From contig SRSI01000048.1 in the NCBI GenBank assembly GCA_005656395.1, forward strand, positions 1,240,001 through 1,304,000: DNA of 64,000 nt. The letters run 5' to 3'. Both the position numbers and the translations under genes were made by a program. The stretch is from Strongyloides papillosus. Taxonomy: Eukaryota; Nematoda; Chromadorea; Rhabditida; Strongyloididae. Position 1 is the stretch's first letter. Every line of letters starts with the position of its first letter. The notes under the pieces were generated by a model. The model was not told the DNA's origin. It saw nothing but the letters and a program-made list of their open reading frames with translations, and ran no database searches. Positions 1 through 12,876 of this stretch are shown piece by piece.

Positions 1-1165
1 AAGTAAACTATAAAATATAAAATCTCCTAAACCAAGGCGTACTGAATTACCATCATTCAATGCATCCATAGCAGTTATAATATTTTCTTTCTTTTTCTTA
101 TTTTTTAATAAATACTCATAATATTCCGCATGTTCTTTATCGTTTAAGTTTATATTAGAATTTTCAGTTGTCTCTGTTAAATCATCTATCGAGTTTTCAT
201 TTACTGTACCTATACTATCATTATCCTCATCTTCATTTGTCAATGATTCTTCATCACCCCCATCAATAGCTGATGATGATGAGGTAAATGAATCTTCTTC
301 ATTATCCTCAATTTGACCATCTTCATTTGTGTTATCTGCTGTAAACATCATAAATTTTAATATAGATTCATTATATTGATATGCCTTTTCTGTTACTCGT
401 TTCAATGGTCCCGATGGTGACCAAACAGCAAATATATCTTAAATTTTTTTCATATATTATTGTAATAAAAAAAATATAATTTGACCTTACCCCATATAAT
501 TGTTGTTGGAAGTACATACCAAATAGTTGATTCAGGAAATGAACGTAAATATAACACACTAACCATTGAACAATTTATTATAGTATATATTTGATGGAAA
601 ATTAATGGTGTCTTTTTTGTAAAAAAAACAAAACAACCAACAATACCATAAACTAATGAGATAGAAATCGTTAGTAAAATTTGATACGGCACATCATACA
701 ATTTTAAAAAATCCCTAAATATTTAATATATAGAAAAAAAGAATCAAAAACATACTGGACATAAATTGAAAATACTCCAAATAAAACTGAAATAAGTGAA
801 AATGATAACCATCCTTGAATAACAGTTTTAAATTCATATATTGCTAATGTTAATAACCCAAAACTAACTAAACCAATAAGAAATATTAAACACAAGGCAT
901 TAATTATTCCATCATAAAATTGATTTCCTGTTGTAAAATCACTTGTTGATGATAACATTTTTAAATTAAATGGATTATTCTTCTCCTGCTTCATATCATA
1001 CAATCCAATCCATAATACCAATGTTATTATCATATTTAAAAATACAGGAAGAAACATTTTGATGGGTGGACGAAATGATTTTTCCAAAATATCACAAATA
1101 ACTTTGTACCTTACTTCATGATTTTTTACAACATTTGAATTACTTTCAATAATATCATTTGTCAT
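1..1165 (-). CDS. Presenilin homologue, 3' part cut by the window edge
   Basis: Presenilin is the aspartyl protease subunit of gamma-secretase, a multi-pass protein of the ER, Golgi and plasma membrane that cleaves Notch and other single-pass proteins within the membrane. I join three exons: 756-1165, 491-714 and 1-437, with 41- and 53-bp GT-AG introns and matching phases. Visible hallmarks are hydrophobic segments in the presenilin order, the YEFKTVIQGWLSFS stretch, the first catalytic aspartate in IIWDIFAVWSPSGPLKRV, an acidic low-complexity cytoplasmic loop, and the second catalytic aspartate in RLGLGDFIFYS (GxGD). The last membrane segments and the PAL motif lie outside the window. The first active-site motif reads WD rather than the usual YD, and that Asp codon is split by an intron (G|AT). 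The N-terminus is short. I cannot tell sel-12-, hop-1- and spe-4-like types apart. Family assignment is firm. Confidence 0.93.
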
Positions 1166-1388
1166 GATGATGAAATAATGTAATTAATAAAATTATAAAT
1201 TAATTGTTACAAAAAATGATAAATATGCAAAATTTTGTACTCCAATATTGTAATTTTATTGTAGAAAAAATAACCAATTGATGGTGCAAGACAAAAATTT
1301 TTAAAAATACAATAATTATGCAAATTTCTTGTTGATTTTTATACCTCATTACATGACAATATACATTTTTAATTTGATAATAACATTA

Positions 1389-2618
<1,230 letters not shown>

Positions 2619-3854
2619 TTTAGTAATTTAAAGAATGTATAATTAATTAAAGTGTAACTTTTCCTAAAAATAGAAAAATATTTAATTAATATATATAAAA
2701 AGTTAAAACTATGTTTAGAAATAAGGAACTATGATTAATATGAAGAATATTGTCCTTTTATAGTAAATGAATATTTTTATACAACCCATAAATAGGCAGT
2801 CATTTATTGTAAAACAATAAACCTAATCAAGATCACCTTATAAATCCTTGATCAAATTTCATCATCTTTACAAGTTTCGTTGTCAATCCATGAACATTCA
2901 TTGAAATGGGAGGAGTGTATTAATTTGGAGAATATATGATGATAAAATAACTTTAAATACTGACACTTTTATTATATATTTCTTAATTATAATATACACG
3001 AAAAGTTGATATGTTTACAAAGGGGCATATTATCTGATGCTGTAAATAGATAATTTAGGGAAAAAAATAAATTAAATCAACTACAATTTCTTTATTTCAA
3101 TGACAAGGTATCATTTTTTTATGATTTATTCCATGTGAAGATTATTTGCAAAAATAAAGAATCATAAAAAAGTGAGAAAAATATATAATTTCCTTCAAAG
3201 TATTATGTCATTGACAATATATCAATTAATGTTACATTATTAAAGTTATAGTAAAAAAAATAACAAAAAAAAACCACTAATTAATTATTTCGTTGCCAAT
3301 TCTCTTCAATTATTTTTTTCTATTTAAAGTAACATTTTTAAATACACAAGTACTATAAAAACACATTCAAAAATCACTTTGCCATGTGATAGAAATTTTA
3401 GTTTTTATTAATTTATAAAATATTTTACGTAATTATACATGTGTTTAAATTAAATTATACCTAACAACGCACATGTAATAAATTTTTAGTTGATGAAAGG
3501 AAATATGAAATTATACATAAAAAGTCCTGATCTTAGTTCAAAGAAAGTTATGTAATTTATTTTTAAAAGATAATTTTATAAAATCTAGTTTTATGTGAAT
3601 TATAAAAAGGAAACTATAGATTACAGGTTTTTGAAGCAAAAAATATATAAACTATAGATGGTCATTTGGTATAACGTTGAAACAATAAAAGAATTTATTA
3701 GAAATAATTTATTTTTTTTACATTATACAAGAAAATATTAAAATAAATATAAAATTTTGGAGGAGAACAATGAAATGTTTTAAGATTAATAATTTAAATA
3801 TATATAAATTGAATTTTTCCTTATCAAAAGTAATTTAAACTTATATCAATTCTC
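2619..3854. other. Intergenic region, no gene seen
   Basis: This is about 1.2 kb of AT-rich sequence between hpd-1 and the small kinase gene, both on the minus strand. It should contain the hpd-1 promoter near 2620-2900. I see no open frame with family features, no tRNA-like fold and no repeat. Confidence 0.6.
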
Positions 3855-4865
3855 TTATCTAGAAAGATAGGGATGTATTTTTCCTTCTATTGCTTTTAAT
3901 CGTTCCTTATAGTTATAGGTAAATATTTGATTAAGAAGATCTAAAATAATTTCATCATTTATTTTTTTGAGTGACTTTTTAAGTGATTTAAATTCTTGTA
4001 TCTCAACAGAAAAATATTGAAAAAATAGGATATCATTGTATCCTGGTAAATTACCTTCATTTGGTAATCCAAGAATAGTAAATATATTTTTTAGTTGTTC
4101 TAAATCACTTGTCCCATTAAATAATGGTTCACCCTCATTGATCATCTCGACAATTATACATCCAACAGCCCATATATCAATACTTTCATTATAATCAGGA
4201 ATATCAAGTAATACCTCTGGAGCTCTATATTGAAGTGTAGTTAGACAAGGAGTCTGACATCTCACATCATCATTTTCCCCACATTGAACATATTTAGACA
4301 TATTAAAATCAGTAAGAATAATTTTATCAGAAGGTGATAAAAGAATATTTGATGGTGTAACATCTCTATGAAATATACCCTTTGAATGGATGTATGATAA
4401 AGCATCAAACAATTGATATGTATACGATTTTATTGTACCTTCACTTATCTCTTTTTCTAGTGATATTATGTCTTGTAGTGTGTATGGATAATACTCATAC
4501 TCAATATATACACTGCCATCTGAAAAATTCTGAGCAAATCCCTCGATTTTAATGATATTAGGATGTGATAAACTCTTAAGAATCGTTATTTCGTTTATTA
4601 AATTTTTTACAATATTTGAATCAGTATTAAATGCATACACCTCCTTTAATACACTTATTTTATTATTATCTTTAACTTTTTTAACCATGTGAACTTCACC
4701 ATACGTACCATGTCCAACTTCCTCAATAAATATGAAATCATCTGTATTTTGAACAACCTCCCCTAAAATATTATTTTTTTCAAATACATCACTAAGTTTT
4801 GTATAGTAAAAACATTCTCCATTATCAAACTCCTCCTCATCTGATTCCATTATCAATAACTTCAA
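3855..4865 (-). CDS. CDK/CMGC-like protein kinase with altered catalytic motifs
   Basis: This single-exon gene encodes 336 residues, nearly all kinase domain. Conserved features are the glycine loop GHGTYGEV (51-58), the ATP lysine Lys74 (VLKE), the helix-C glutamate Glu92, the catalytic Asp168 in HRD, Asn173, the metal-binding Asp186, and the APE motif with CMGC-type flanks (YRAPEVLL, IDIWAVGCIIVEM, PLFNGTSDLEQL). Two positions are unusual. The HRDxK lysine is Thr170 (HRDVTPSN), and DFG is DFN. Activity is therefore possible but not certain. The nearest relative I can see is the neighbouring pseudokinase at 5084-9256, 218 bp upstream on the same strand, which shares the C-lobe layout. Its substrate and role are unknown. 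A second Met at residue 6 could also be the start. Confidence 0.85.
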   Translation of the reverse strand: MKLLIMESDEEEFDNGECFYYTKLSDVFEKNNILGEVVQNTDDFIFIEEVGHGTYGEVHMVKKVKDNNKISVLKEVYAFNTDSNIVKNLINEITILKSLSHPNIIKIEGFAQNFSDGSVYIEYEYYPYTLQDIISLEKEISEGTIKSYTYQLFDALSYIHSKGIFHRDVTPSNILLSPSDKIILTDFNMSKYVQCGENDDVRCQTPCLTTLQYRAPEVLLDIPDYNESIDIWAVGCIIVEMINEGEPLFNGTSDLEQLKNIFTILGLPNEGNLPGYNDILFFQYFSVEIQEFKSLKKSLKKINDEIILDLLNQIFTYNYKERLKAIEGKIHPYLSR

Positions 4866-5083
4866 TATAATTTTTTTGTTAAATAAATAAAAAATTATTT
4901 TTAAAAAATAGTAATAAAATAAATGATAGTTAAAGAACTTATTTTTAATTGCATAAAAAAATTAAATAAATTATTATTAAAAAATAACAAATATGGCAAG
5001 TTGAGATCTAAAATTATATAGTTAATTAATTGAGTATTAAATTATAAAAAAAATTAGGAGATGCCATTTAATTCACAAATAGT

Positions 5084-8000
5084 TTAATCATCAATTTTCT
5101 TTTGTATCTTATCTTTTTCAACAGTTAGAAGATTTTTTATTGTACCTTCAGTTTCAACAGATGGTTGTTTTGTAGTTAATAAAGTTGGAGGTTTTGGTGG
5201 AGTTGTTATCCTCTCGAATAGTCTATCTTTAATTGTCAATGAATGCCTTTTCATATCACGTTCATGCCTATCTTTACGAAAAGTATTATTATCACTGATA
5301 AGGTCCGTTTGTTTCAAGCCAGGAGATGACTTATTATTTGATAGTTGATTATATAAATGACTAACAGTTGGTGATGGTTTACCAAGATGTAAATTTGGTG
5401 GTGAAAATAATGGTGTTTGGGCTTTTAATTTTTGAATTCTTTCGGCTGGCGTCAATACAGGTGGTATCTTTAAAGGTTTAACTACTTGTCCTTTATTACA
5501 TGTTGATGATTTGTTTGGAGTTTTTTTATTCCTTTTTTGTATTGAATTGTTATAGGTACGTTTTTGTGATATTTGATTATCAGGTGGAATGTATATTTTT
5601 GGTGCTTTATCATAAGGAAGTGATGGGTTTGTTTTTATTTCATACCATGGTTTGTCTTTTGCTTTAATAATGGATTTACTACTACATGGTTCATCATCTG
5701 GCATTAAACATTGCGGAAATGGTTTAATGGTCTTTGATATTTGTGCATCACAATTCTTCGATAATGGAATTTCCTCTAACTCTTTACTTTTTTCCATTTT
5801 ATGAATGTTATTACTCTTTTTAAGAGTGTCCTTCTCTGAGGGTACCTCAGAAATGTCAATCAATTTTGTTTTCCTCTTTTTATCATTCACTTCTTGCTGT
5901 TTATTTTTTAAAACTTTCCCTACAACAGCATCAGAATCTTTAGAGTCTTTTTCTGTTAAGTGTTTAGGTAATTTAGGTATAGCAAAAGTTGGTTTTTTTT
6001 CTAACGTAGTCAGTTTTTGTTGCACCAATGATTTTGATTTAACCTTCACCTTAGATGAAAGAACATTTTTTGATCGAGTACTTTTTTTGATCACAGGATT
6101 AATAATAGAAAAATTTTTTCTTAAGTCAACTTTTCTAATATCACTACTAGTTTTCTTAGCCTTTCTTAATTTAATTTTATCTAATTTCTTAACTTTTGAT
6201 AGCCGTTTTTCTCTTTTTATTTTTTCTTTTTCCTGGATACTTAGCAATTTTTTTTCCATTTTATTACCTGGTTTTATGTCTTTTAATTTCATTTTTCCAC
6301 TTTCGATTCGTGCTAATATTTCATAAGCCAAAGGAACAGGAATTTTTCCAGTTCTAATGAGTATTCTCCTAAATAGAGGTTTTGTTACAAAAATACTTCG
6401 AACGTCCTTCTTTTTATATAATTCTAATCTTTGCTCTAAAGTAAGTTTGTTCGGTGTATTAAGTTTACTAACCATTTTATCAATATCACATGAAATAAGC
6501 TTCTTTTTCTTAGCTAAAATTTTTAAATTTGCTATTTGTTTCCTTTTCCTTTCTAATCTTTTAAACTTATCAAATTCCTTTTTATCTTCGGATAATTTTT
6601 CTAATAATATTTTTGAAAGTTCATCTGATGATTCTATTTTCCTATCCTGTTGTTCTTTTATTTTTTGTATCAATGAATTAATATACCGAATCTGAATTTC
6701 AAATCTTAATGAATGATCATTTAATTTCTCATATTTCATATGCCATTTTTCACTTGTTTTCATTCCCTCTATAGATATATCTTCTAAATATGGATGAAAT
6801 AATGCATCATATGGTCTAATTCGTCCTGTACTATTATGTGTAAATATTTTATCAAAAAAATCTTCTAAATATGGGTTCAAACTTTGCATACTAAAGTTTA
6901 ATTTAGTTGGTCGAGTCTTAGCAAAATGTATATACTTATAGAAAGGAATATTATCATATCCATTACATAACTCCCTTGATGGAGCACCAATTACTTTATA
7001 AATACTACCAACAATTGCTAATGGAGTAGTTCCCTCAAATAATGGAAAACCACCTGTACACATTTCATAGATGACGCAACCAGCACCCCACATATCAACA
7101 GCATGTGTTAATTTTAAAGGTTCAATGTAAGCTTCTAATGATCTATAATTATATGATTTATCATTATACACTAAATTATGTGGTTCTTTTATAAAGCTAC
7201 AGTAATGGAAATTTCCAATAGTTATTCGTCCATTATCAGACTTAACAAATATATTACTTGGTTTAATATCTTTATGTACTATTCCTATCCGTTCTAAGTG
7301 ATATAAACCTTCAATTATCTGTTGAGAAACAAAACGAATAAATGATATATCTGGAACATAATTATCATCTTTAACAACTTTCTCCAAAGTATTATTGTTA
7401 ATAGTATAACCAATGTATAGACGATTTAATCGAAGATTGATAGCAAATCCAAGGATAGGTTCAAACATACGTTCACGATTTTTAACTAGACATTCAATTT
7501 CACTCTTAAATTGAATAAGTAAATTTTCATTATCACCAAAATTAAGGTACTCCTTCAAAACACATTTCTTTTTATCTATCCTATCCATAACATAAAACAT
7601 TCTTATTCCTTCATCTTCAAATATTTTATATAGTGGTTTAAAGTTATTTGAATCTTTAAATCTCGTTACATAATTAATATCATTAAATATGTTCCTTATT
7701 CTTATAAAATTGTCGTATGAATTTTTGACAAGACTATTAGAAACATTTGTCATATCATTCATTACTACTTTATCATTATTTACTGATTTACAAATAATAT
7801 TTGTTGCAATATCTACTTCTTTTTCTTGTACAATTTCTTTAAGAGTTCCCATTTTCTTCAATTTTTTTCGCTTTACTTTCTTTTCATCACTTATCTTTTT
7901 CTCAATTTTTTGTTTTTTCTCCTTTACTACAAAATTTTTATTACCCCTTAATCTATCTGCTATCCCATTTTTTGCTAATTCTCTAACTTTTTTAATAATA

Positions 8001-9256
8001 GCTACTAAAGGATCATTTTGCTTATAAGTATATAAATCACAACTACTTCTTTTCTTTAATAATTTAACTAAATCTTTAATGTTAACATATTTTTTATCAC
8101 TCTTATCTAAACCTTCATTTCTTTTTTTATAAAATGTAACAACTTCCTTAGGATTTTTTTCATTAATAAATCTTCTAATACTTTCACTTCCTTGTCTATA
8201 AGGTACAGTTATTTCATTATAATTACTATTCATCTTTAAATTATCCCCTTCACTTTCTATAATTTTTTCATACTCTTTAGTAATATTATATATAATACTG
8301 ATTCTTGGATGAGTAACTGACTTAAACTCTTGTTTTTTAAATTTCTCCTCTATTATACTATATAATTCTTCTATCAAATATTTCTTATCTATACCACTTT
8401 TTATATAATTATATAATTTTGATGATGAATCATTGAGTAACTTCATTAAAACAAAACATTCTTTGTATTCTAAGACACGATGATGTGATTTTAAAGATGT
8501 TTTTATTGCTTCATTCTTATTTTCCTCTAAACATATCATTTGAAATGATGATAAAGTATTGTCAAAATATTTGTTTTGCTTGGTATATTTACAATCATTG
8601 TTAGTATCTCTTAAAATTGGTTTGAGAGATTTATCTGTTATCTCTTTATTTGAAAATGATATTGGTGTTCCATTTAAATTAAATGATTTTTGACGTAATG
8701 GAGCTGTTGATGGTGTAGCATTATATAAAGCATTTGATTGTCTGCTACTCTTCCTGTTTTTATAATTAAAGAAACTTCTTTTAGAAATTTTATTCTCACA
8801 TGGTGGTGCTGAATGTAAAAATTGTGGGGTTGTTGTTGATGAACCCAGACTTGTAGAATTTTGTTTAATCTCCAATGGAACTATTGTCCTATTACCATGT
8901 GTTTTATTGCTTTGATTTATCTTTATATTACTAGGTTTAGCATTTAGTTGTGGAGTTACTGGCTTGGGAGGAAGAACCAAATTCGGCATTGGAGGTGGTT
9001 GTATTGGTGATGTGAAAACCGTCTTCACAGGTGATATCATTTTCGGTGTTAGTAATTGAGTATCAACATCAGTTGTCCGCCTCAAACTTTTCAATATAAC
9101 ATTATCACCAAATGACTTCTTTAATTCCGGTGGTGCAAATGGTGTATTTAATAAATTACCATCATCAGAAAATAAATTATAGTTTGGTGGTGGTTTAGTT
9201 GGATCAAAAAATGGAATATTAAGATGTTTTTTGTCACCCAAAAAATCTGAGGACAT
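5084..9256 (-). CDS. Large protein with a central CMGC-like pseudokinase domain
   Basis: This is one uninterrupted 4.2-kb exon encoding 1390 residues. The N-terminal ~250 residues are proline/serine-rich (PFFDPTKPPPNYN, repeated PPxPP). A kinase-like domain covers roughly 550-830, followed by a long Lys/Glu/Arg-rich, partly helical tail. In the kinase-like part the glycine loop is missing, the VLKEY lysine is kept, HRD is HKD (661-663) with IKPSN intact, DFG has become NFH (682-684) so the metal-binding Asp is lost, and APE is replaced (SLEAY). The C-lobe still reads as CMGC (VDMWGAGCVIYEM, PLFEGTTPLAIVGSIYKVIGAP). It is predicted to be catalytically dead, perhaps a scaffold. I do not recognise a named orthologue. 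The basic tail hints at a nuclear or cytoskeletal place, which is inference only. It lies directly upstream of the related small kinase, suggesting a tandem origin. Confidence 0.85.
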   Translation of the reverse strand: MSSDFLGDKKHLNIPFFDPTKPPPNYNLFSDDGNLLNTPFAPPELKKSFGDNVILKSLRRTTDVDTQLLTPKMISPVKTVFTSPIQPPPMPNLVLPPKPVTPQLNAKPSNIKINQSNKTHGNRTIVPLEIKQNSTSLGSSTTTPQFLHSAPPCENKISKRSFFNYKNRKSSRQSNALYNATPSTAPLRQKSFNLNGTPISFSNKEITDKSLKPILRDTNNDCKYTKQNKYFDNTLSSFQMICLEENKNEAIKTSLKSHHRVLEYKECFVLMKLLNDSSSKLYNYIKSGIDKKYLIEELYSIIEEKFKKQEFKSVTHPRISIIYNITKEYEKIIESEGDNLKMNSNYNEITVPYRQGSESIRRFINEKNPKEVVTFYKKRNEGLDKSDKKYVNIKDLVKLLKKRSSCDLYTYKQNDPLVAIIKKVRELAKNGIADRLRGNKNFVVKEKKQKIEKKISDEKKVKRKKLKKMGTLKEIVQEKEVDIATNIICKSVNNDKVVMNDMTNVSNSLVKNSYDNFIRIRNIFNDINYVTRFKDSNNFKPLYKIFEDEGIRMFYVMDRIDKKKCVLKEYLNFGDNENLLIQFKSEIECLVKNRERMFEPILGFAINLRLNRLYIGYTINNNTLEKVVKDDNYVPDISFIRFVSQQIIEGLYHLERIGIVHKDIKPSNIFVKSDNGRITIGNFHYCSFIKEPHNLVYNDKSYNYRSLEAYIEPLKLTHAVDMWGAGCVIYEMCTGGFPLFEGTTPLAIVGSIYKVIGAPSRELCNGYDNIPFYKYIHFAKTRPTKLNFSMQSLNPYLEDFFDKIFTHNSTGRIRPYDALFHPYLEDISIEGMKTSEKWHMKYEKLNDHSLRFEIQIRYINSLIQKIKEQQDRKIESSDELSKILLEKLSEDKKEFDKFKRLERKRKQIANLKILAKKKKLISCDIDKMVSKLNTPNKLTLEQRLELYKKKDVRSIFVTKPLFRRILIRTGKIPVPLAYEILARIESGKMKLKDIKPGNKMEKKLLSIQEKEKIKREKRLSKVKKLDKIKLRKAKKTSSDIRKVDLRKNFSIINPVIKKSTRSKNVLSSKVKVKSKSLVQQKLTTLEKKPTFAIPKLPKHLTEKDSKDSDAVVGKVLKNKQQEVNDKKRKTKLIDISEVPSEKDTLKKSNNIHKMEKSKELEEIPLSKNCDAQISKTIKPFPQCLMPDDEPCSSKSIIKAKDKPWYEIKTNPSLPYDKAPKIYIPPDNQISQKRTYNNSIQKRNKKTPNKSSTCNKGQVVKPLKIPPVLTPAERIQKLKAQTPLFSPPNLHLGKPSPTVSHLYNQLSNNKSSPGLKQTDLISDNNTFRKDRHERDMKRHSLTIKDRLFERITTPPKPPTLLTTKQPSVETEGTIKNLLTVEKDKIQKKIDD

Positions 9257-9718
9257 CTTACAAAGTCTGTAAATAAATTAATATAAAGTTAAAATATTGT
9301 TGATAAGATATAAAGTAAAAGATAAAACTTTTTCCAATATATTTTCTTTTTGAAACAATTTATTATTTTCATTTTTAAACTACGTTATTTTAAAATTCGT
9401 ATCAAAATTATCGAACACGTAATTCACAGTTATTTAACAGAAAAAGATAATAATTTTAAAAAAAAATTAAATGATAAGAAGAATATCTTTTATAAAAAAT
9501 ATCCTTCAAGACACACCGAAAGCCAAATTAGTCATGATTAATATTGAGAGGTAAAGAATTATATAAAAATGTAATATAAAAATTTTTTGAGCCATTAAAA
9601 AGTCTCCTAAATATGTTTTTTTGGTAAATAATTAAAAATTTCTGTAACTTTAAATTTGAGAATGATAATTCAAATAAAATAAACAAACAATATATTGAGC
9701 CATCTGTTCTGAAGATTA
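9257..9718. other. Intergenic region, no gene seen
   Basis: This is 462 bp between the myotubularin stop and the pseudokinase start, both on the minus strand. It is AT-rich. A 63-codon plus-strand frame here is low-complexity and unconvincing. It presumably holds the pseudokinase promoter. No FYVE-domain exon for the upstream myotubularin gene is visible. Confidence 0.55.
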
Positions 9719-12700
9719 CTAACTTCTAATTGTTTGACAATCTTCACGGAAGTATTGTTGTGATGATTGTACCATAATTGATGTTGGAGCACCTGATGAA
9801 TATCTGCTAATAGGAATAGAAGATGTCGCTTTTGTTATCGATCTACTTTTGATTGTTGGTGAAGTATTTGATTTAGACATAATAGTTCTTTTTGCTTCTG
9901 TAGATGTTGGTGATTCTTGATTCATAATATTATCATTTTCATTAAATGAATTTGTTATAACATATGATTGAGAGAATGTCGATCCAGGTGTTGTACTACA
10001 ATTTGATGCAGATGGATCAGTAGGAACATCTATTGGTGATGTATGTGTAGATGTATATTCCTCATCATATGCTATACACATTTTTTCATGTGTATCAGTT
10101 ATAATAAATTCTTGTTTTGTACATTCAGAAAATAAACGATCTCTACCGATACGTCCAGGAATATTTTCATCCATACAATCATTTAAGAGAATCTGTGACT
10201 CCTCTGATAAAGAGCCATTATGTAGATTAAATGATCCACCCTGCATTGAAAAAGAACAATCCGAACTAAGTGACTTTATATCTGCTTGTATATCTGATGA
10301 CGGCTGAAAATAGAAAAAAAAGTATTAGAAAAATAGATAATTGATATTGTAACAAGTCACGCGAGAGAGTATTAATAACTAACTCTTGAAGGCTTGTATA
10401 AATTTATTTATACAGATCATTGGCATACCGATTTCATCTCAAAATCCATGTCTAATTTAGTAGGTTCATTTCGATAATTTAATGATAATGGTTTCTGGCA
10501 ATGATTAAATTCTATTTCTGTTGAAGCAATAAATGTTTTAGGTGTTGAATTTTTACAATTATTAGAATATACACTGTTATTATATATATATTGTTGAGTT
10601 TTATACAATTTATCTTCAAGTTCACTTTTACAATTTGTTAAACCATCTTCACTTATTAAAGCATCAAGTCCAAATTGTGTAGGACTGGATTGTGATTGAC
10701 GGGATTCATGAAAAGTATTACATGAATGTAGAGAATGGCCCAAACTTTGATTTTTATGATTCGATATACTCTCAGCTGATACACTTCTTGAAAGAGACTT
10801 CTCAACAACTGGTTCGGTAATTGAAATACCATTAATAGCATTTGAAAGCATCTCTTCACTATTATTGATCTTATCTTCAATCGGAGAACAGCTATAAACA
10901 CGCTCCCATATTTTCATGTGTTGTAAATCAACTTTTGGATTTAAACGGTCATCACATTTTGTACTTGGTTCGTAGAAAAAGTTTTTAAATTCATCCTTTT
11001 TGATATCAAAGTAATTCCATATTGATAAAAGTACATTGTTATCTGACTCAATATAAAAATTATCTCTAAACACAATAGCCTCCTCTAGATTATTAAAAAG
11101 AAAGTCAGCAAATAATCCTGAACATGAATGATGTACAAGCTTAATTAAGTAATATTCATTAAACTCAAATTTGCATGGAAACTGTACAGTTAATTGATAT
11201 ACACAATCCAAAAATTGTAAAAATACTGGGCTTCTTTCATTCCCATTACCATTGAGAGTACCATTTCTATCAGAAAATTTATGACCAAATTCTATCCATT
11301 CTCTTCTTATCAAATATTCAAACCCTTTCATTGTTCGATAATATGGATCAACAATAATTTTTGTTAGACATACTATTTGTGTTGTTCTATCCCAACCATC
11401 TGAACAATGAACAAGAACATGTCTTGCATTGTCTAATAATGACTCAGCACAAACAACACCTGAAGCTATTAAACTACCAATGTAGTTTAACCAATTTGTT
11501 GCTTGAAGTTGTTGAAAGAAATTCACGGGGTTAGCATCCACTCCCATCATTAAATTACGTAATTGTGAAAATGCATACCTAATGTGATGAATGTTACTTA
11601 AATTTCTAAATTCTACATCAGTATTAGCATAATATTCTTGTTGTTCATATCCACCACATTTAGCACGATTTGCCAATGCTGCTGTATATGCTCTGGCGTC
11701 GACAATTAGTAAATTTTGAGGTGTAGTATCTGTTTTGATGGACAATCTTATCTTCTTAATATAATTTATATCTTCATCCACTGGACCCGAGAAATATCGT
11801 ATATATGGCTGAGATGACCGCAATAGGACAGCACCATTTGTTTTACAATGCCAGACAGCTGTTGGGATGCGACCTAAAAAACGTCCTGGTGCCACTTCAT
11901 CTAACTCAATATCAGACATAGAAGCTGGAACAATTAAATATCTAGGATATGTTTTACAAAAATTAAAATTTTCATTCTTATTTGATATCCTCCAAATTTT
12001 TTGATCAAAATTTAATCTTTTAAATTCACTACGTACATCAACATCTTTAAAAGGTATTTTAGAGATACATCTTCTAGCTAATTGACTATAAAATTCACCA
12101 ATATTACCATTTTCTTTTTTCTCATCTTTTAGTTCTTTAGACATAACAAAAGCAAAAATGTCCTTGAGATTGCGTGTATTTGTAGCAATTTGAGTCAATT
12201 TCTTGAACCACGTGATTGCACACTCCTGTGATTTAGCCTTTACACGTAATATTCTCCCATCTTTACAATTTAATAATAAATAGTTACTTTCTCGTGCTTC
12301 AATAGAATCAAGAGCAACAATTGGTATCACAGCTACAGCTTTTTTCTGTTCAGATGTTATAACTATGCGATATTGAGATAAAAACATAGCACAAACAGAA
12401 CATTCATGACAAGTTGTAAATGACTCTCCTGGAAGATTTGTTGGTTTGATACAATTACCAATCTCTTCATTAATAACATTCCCATCTGTTGTTTTGGTAA
12501 AATCACCAGAAATTGTTGAATAATTAAATAATGTATCATTTTTTATAATTGAATCATTTTCACTAATATTCTCCTCATCAATCTTATCATCATTTGAATA
12601 AAACTTATTTACAGCAACTTCACTACTATGTGTATTTACATCATCCTTTATAATTCCATTATTATGTTCCTGATTTGACGGTAAACTACGATCTAAACTT

Positions 12701-12876
12701 CCTTGTCCAGTCATTATGTTACTTTCTGAAATAATTTTTTCTTCACAATTTATTAGATCTTTATTCCCTTCTTCAAAAGAATTATTTATATTCTTTAAAT
12801 TAATTGATTTATCCTCTAAACACTTGTCTTTCTTCAATGTATTAAAGGTATCGTCGTCTGGAACTATTTGCATCAT
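9719..12876 (-). CDS. mtm-3: Myotubularin-type phosphoinositide 3-phosphatase (MTMR3/4 type)
   Basis: Myotubularins remove the 3-phosphate from PI3P and PI(3,5)P2 on endosomal and autophagic membranes. Two exons, 10429-12876 and 9719-10303 (125-bp intron, phase 0), give 1010 residues. A disordered start is followed by a PH-GRAM domain near 150-240 (CHECSVCAMFLSQYRIVIT), then the phosphatase domain with the CX5R active site Cys491-Ser-Asp-Gly-Trp-Asp-Arg497. The MTMR3/4-like core includes FNNLEEAIVFRDNFY-type sequence. The active site is intact, so this should be a live enzyme. The C-terminal ~300 residues are Ser/Thr/Asn-rich. MTMR3/4 proteins usually end with a FYVE zinc finger, and I see no such cysteine pattern before the stop at 9719. 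The family call is firm; the subgroup (and so the symbol) is likely. Confidence 0.88.

Noticed and set aside
371..701. Two short minus-strand frames that look like separate small genes
   Set aside because: The frame at 450-701 is presenilin exon 2 read past its donor, and 371-559 is a shadow overlapping it.
9350..9541. 63-codon plus-strand frame
   Set aside because: Lys/Ile/Asn-rich chance frame in a promoter region with no family features.
9719..10246. Separate small gene starting MQGGSFN
   Set aside because: It is the second exon of the myotubularin gene; phase and splice sites match.
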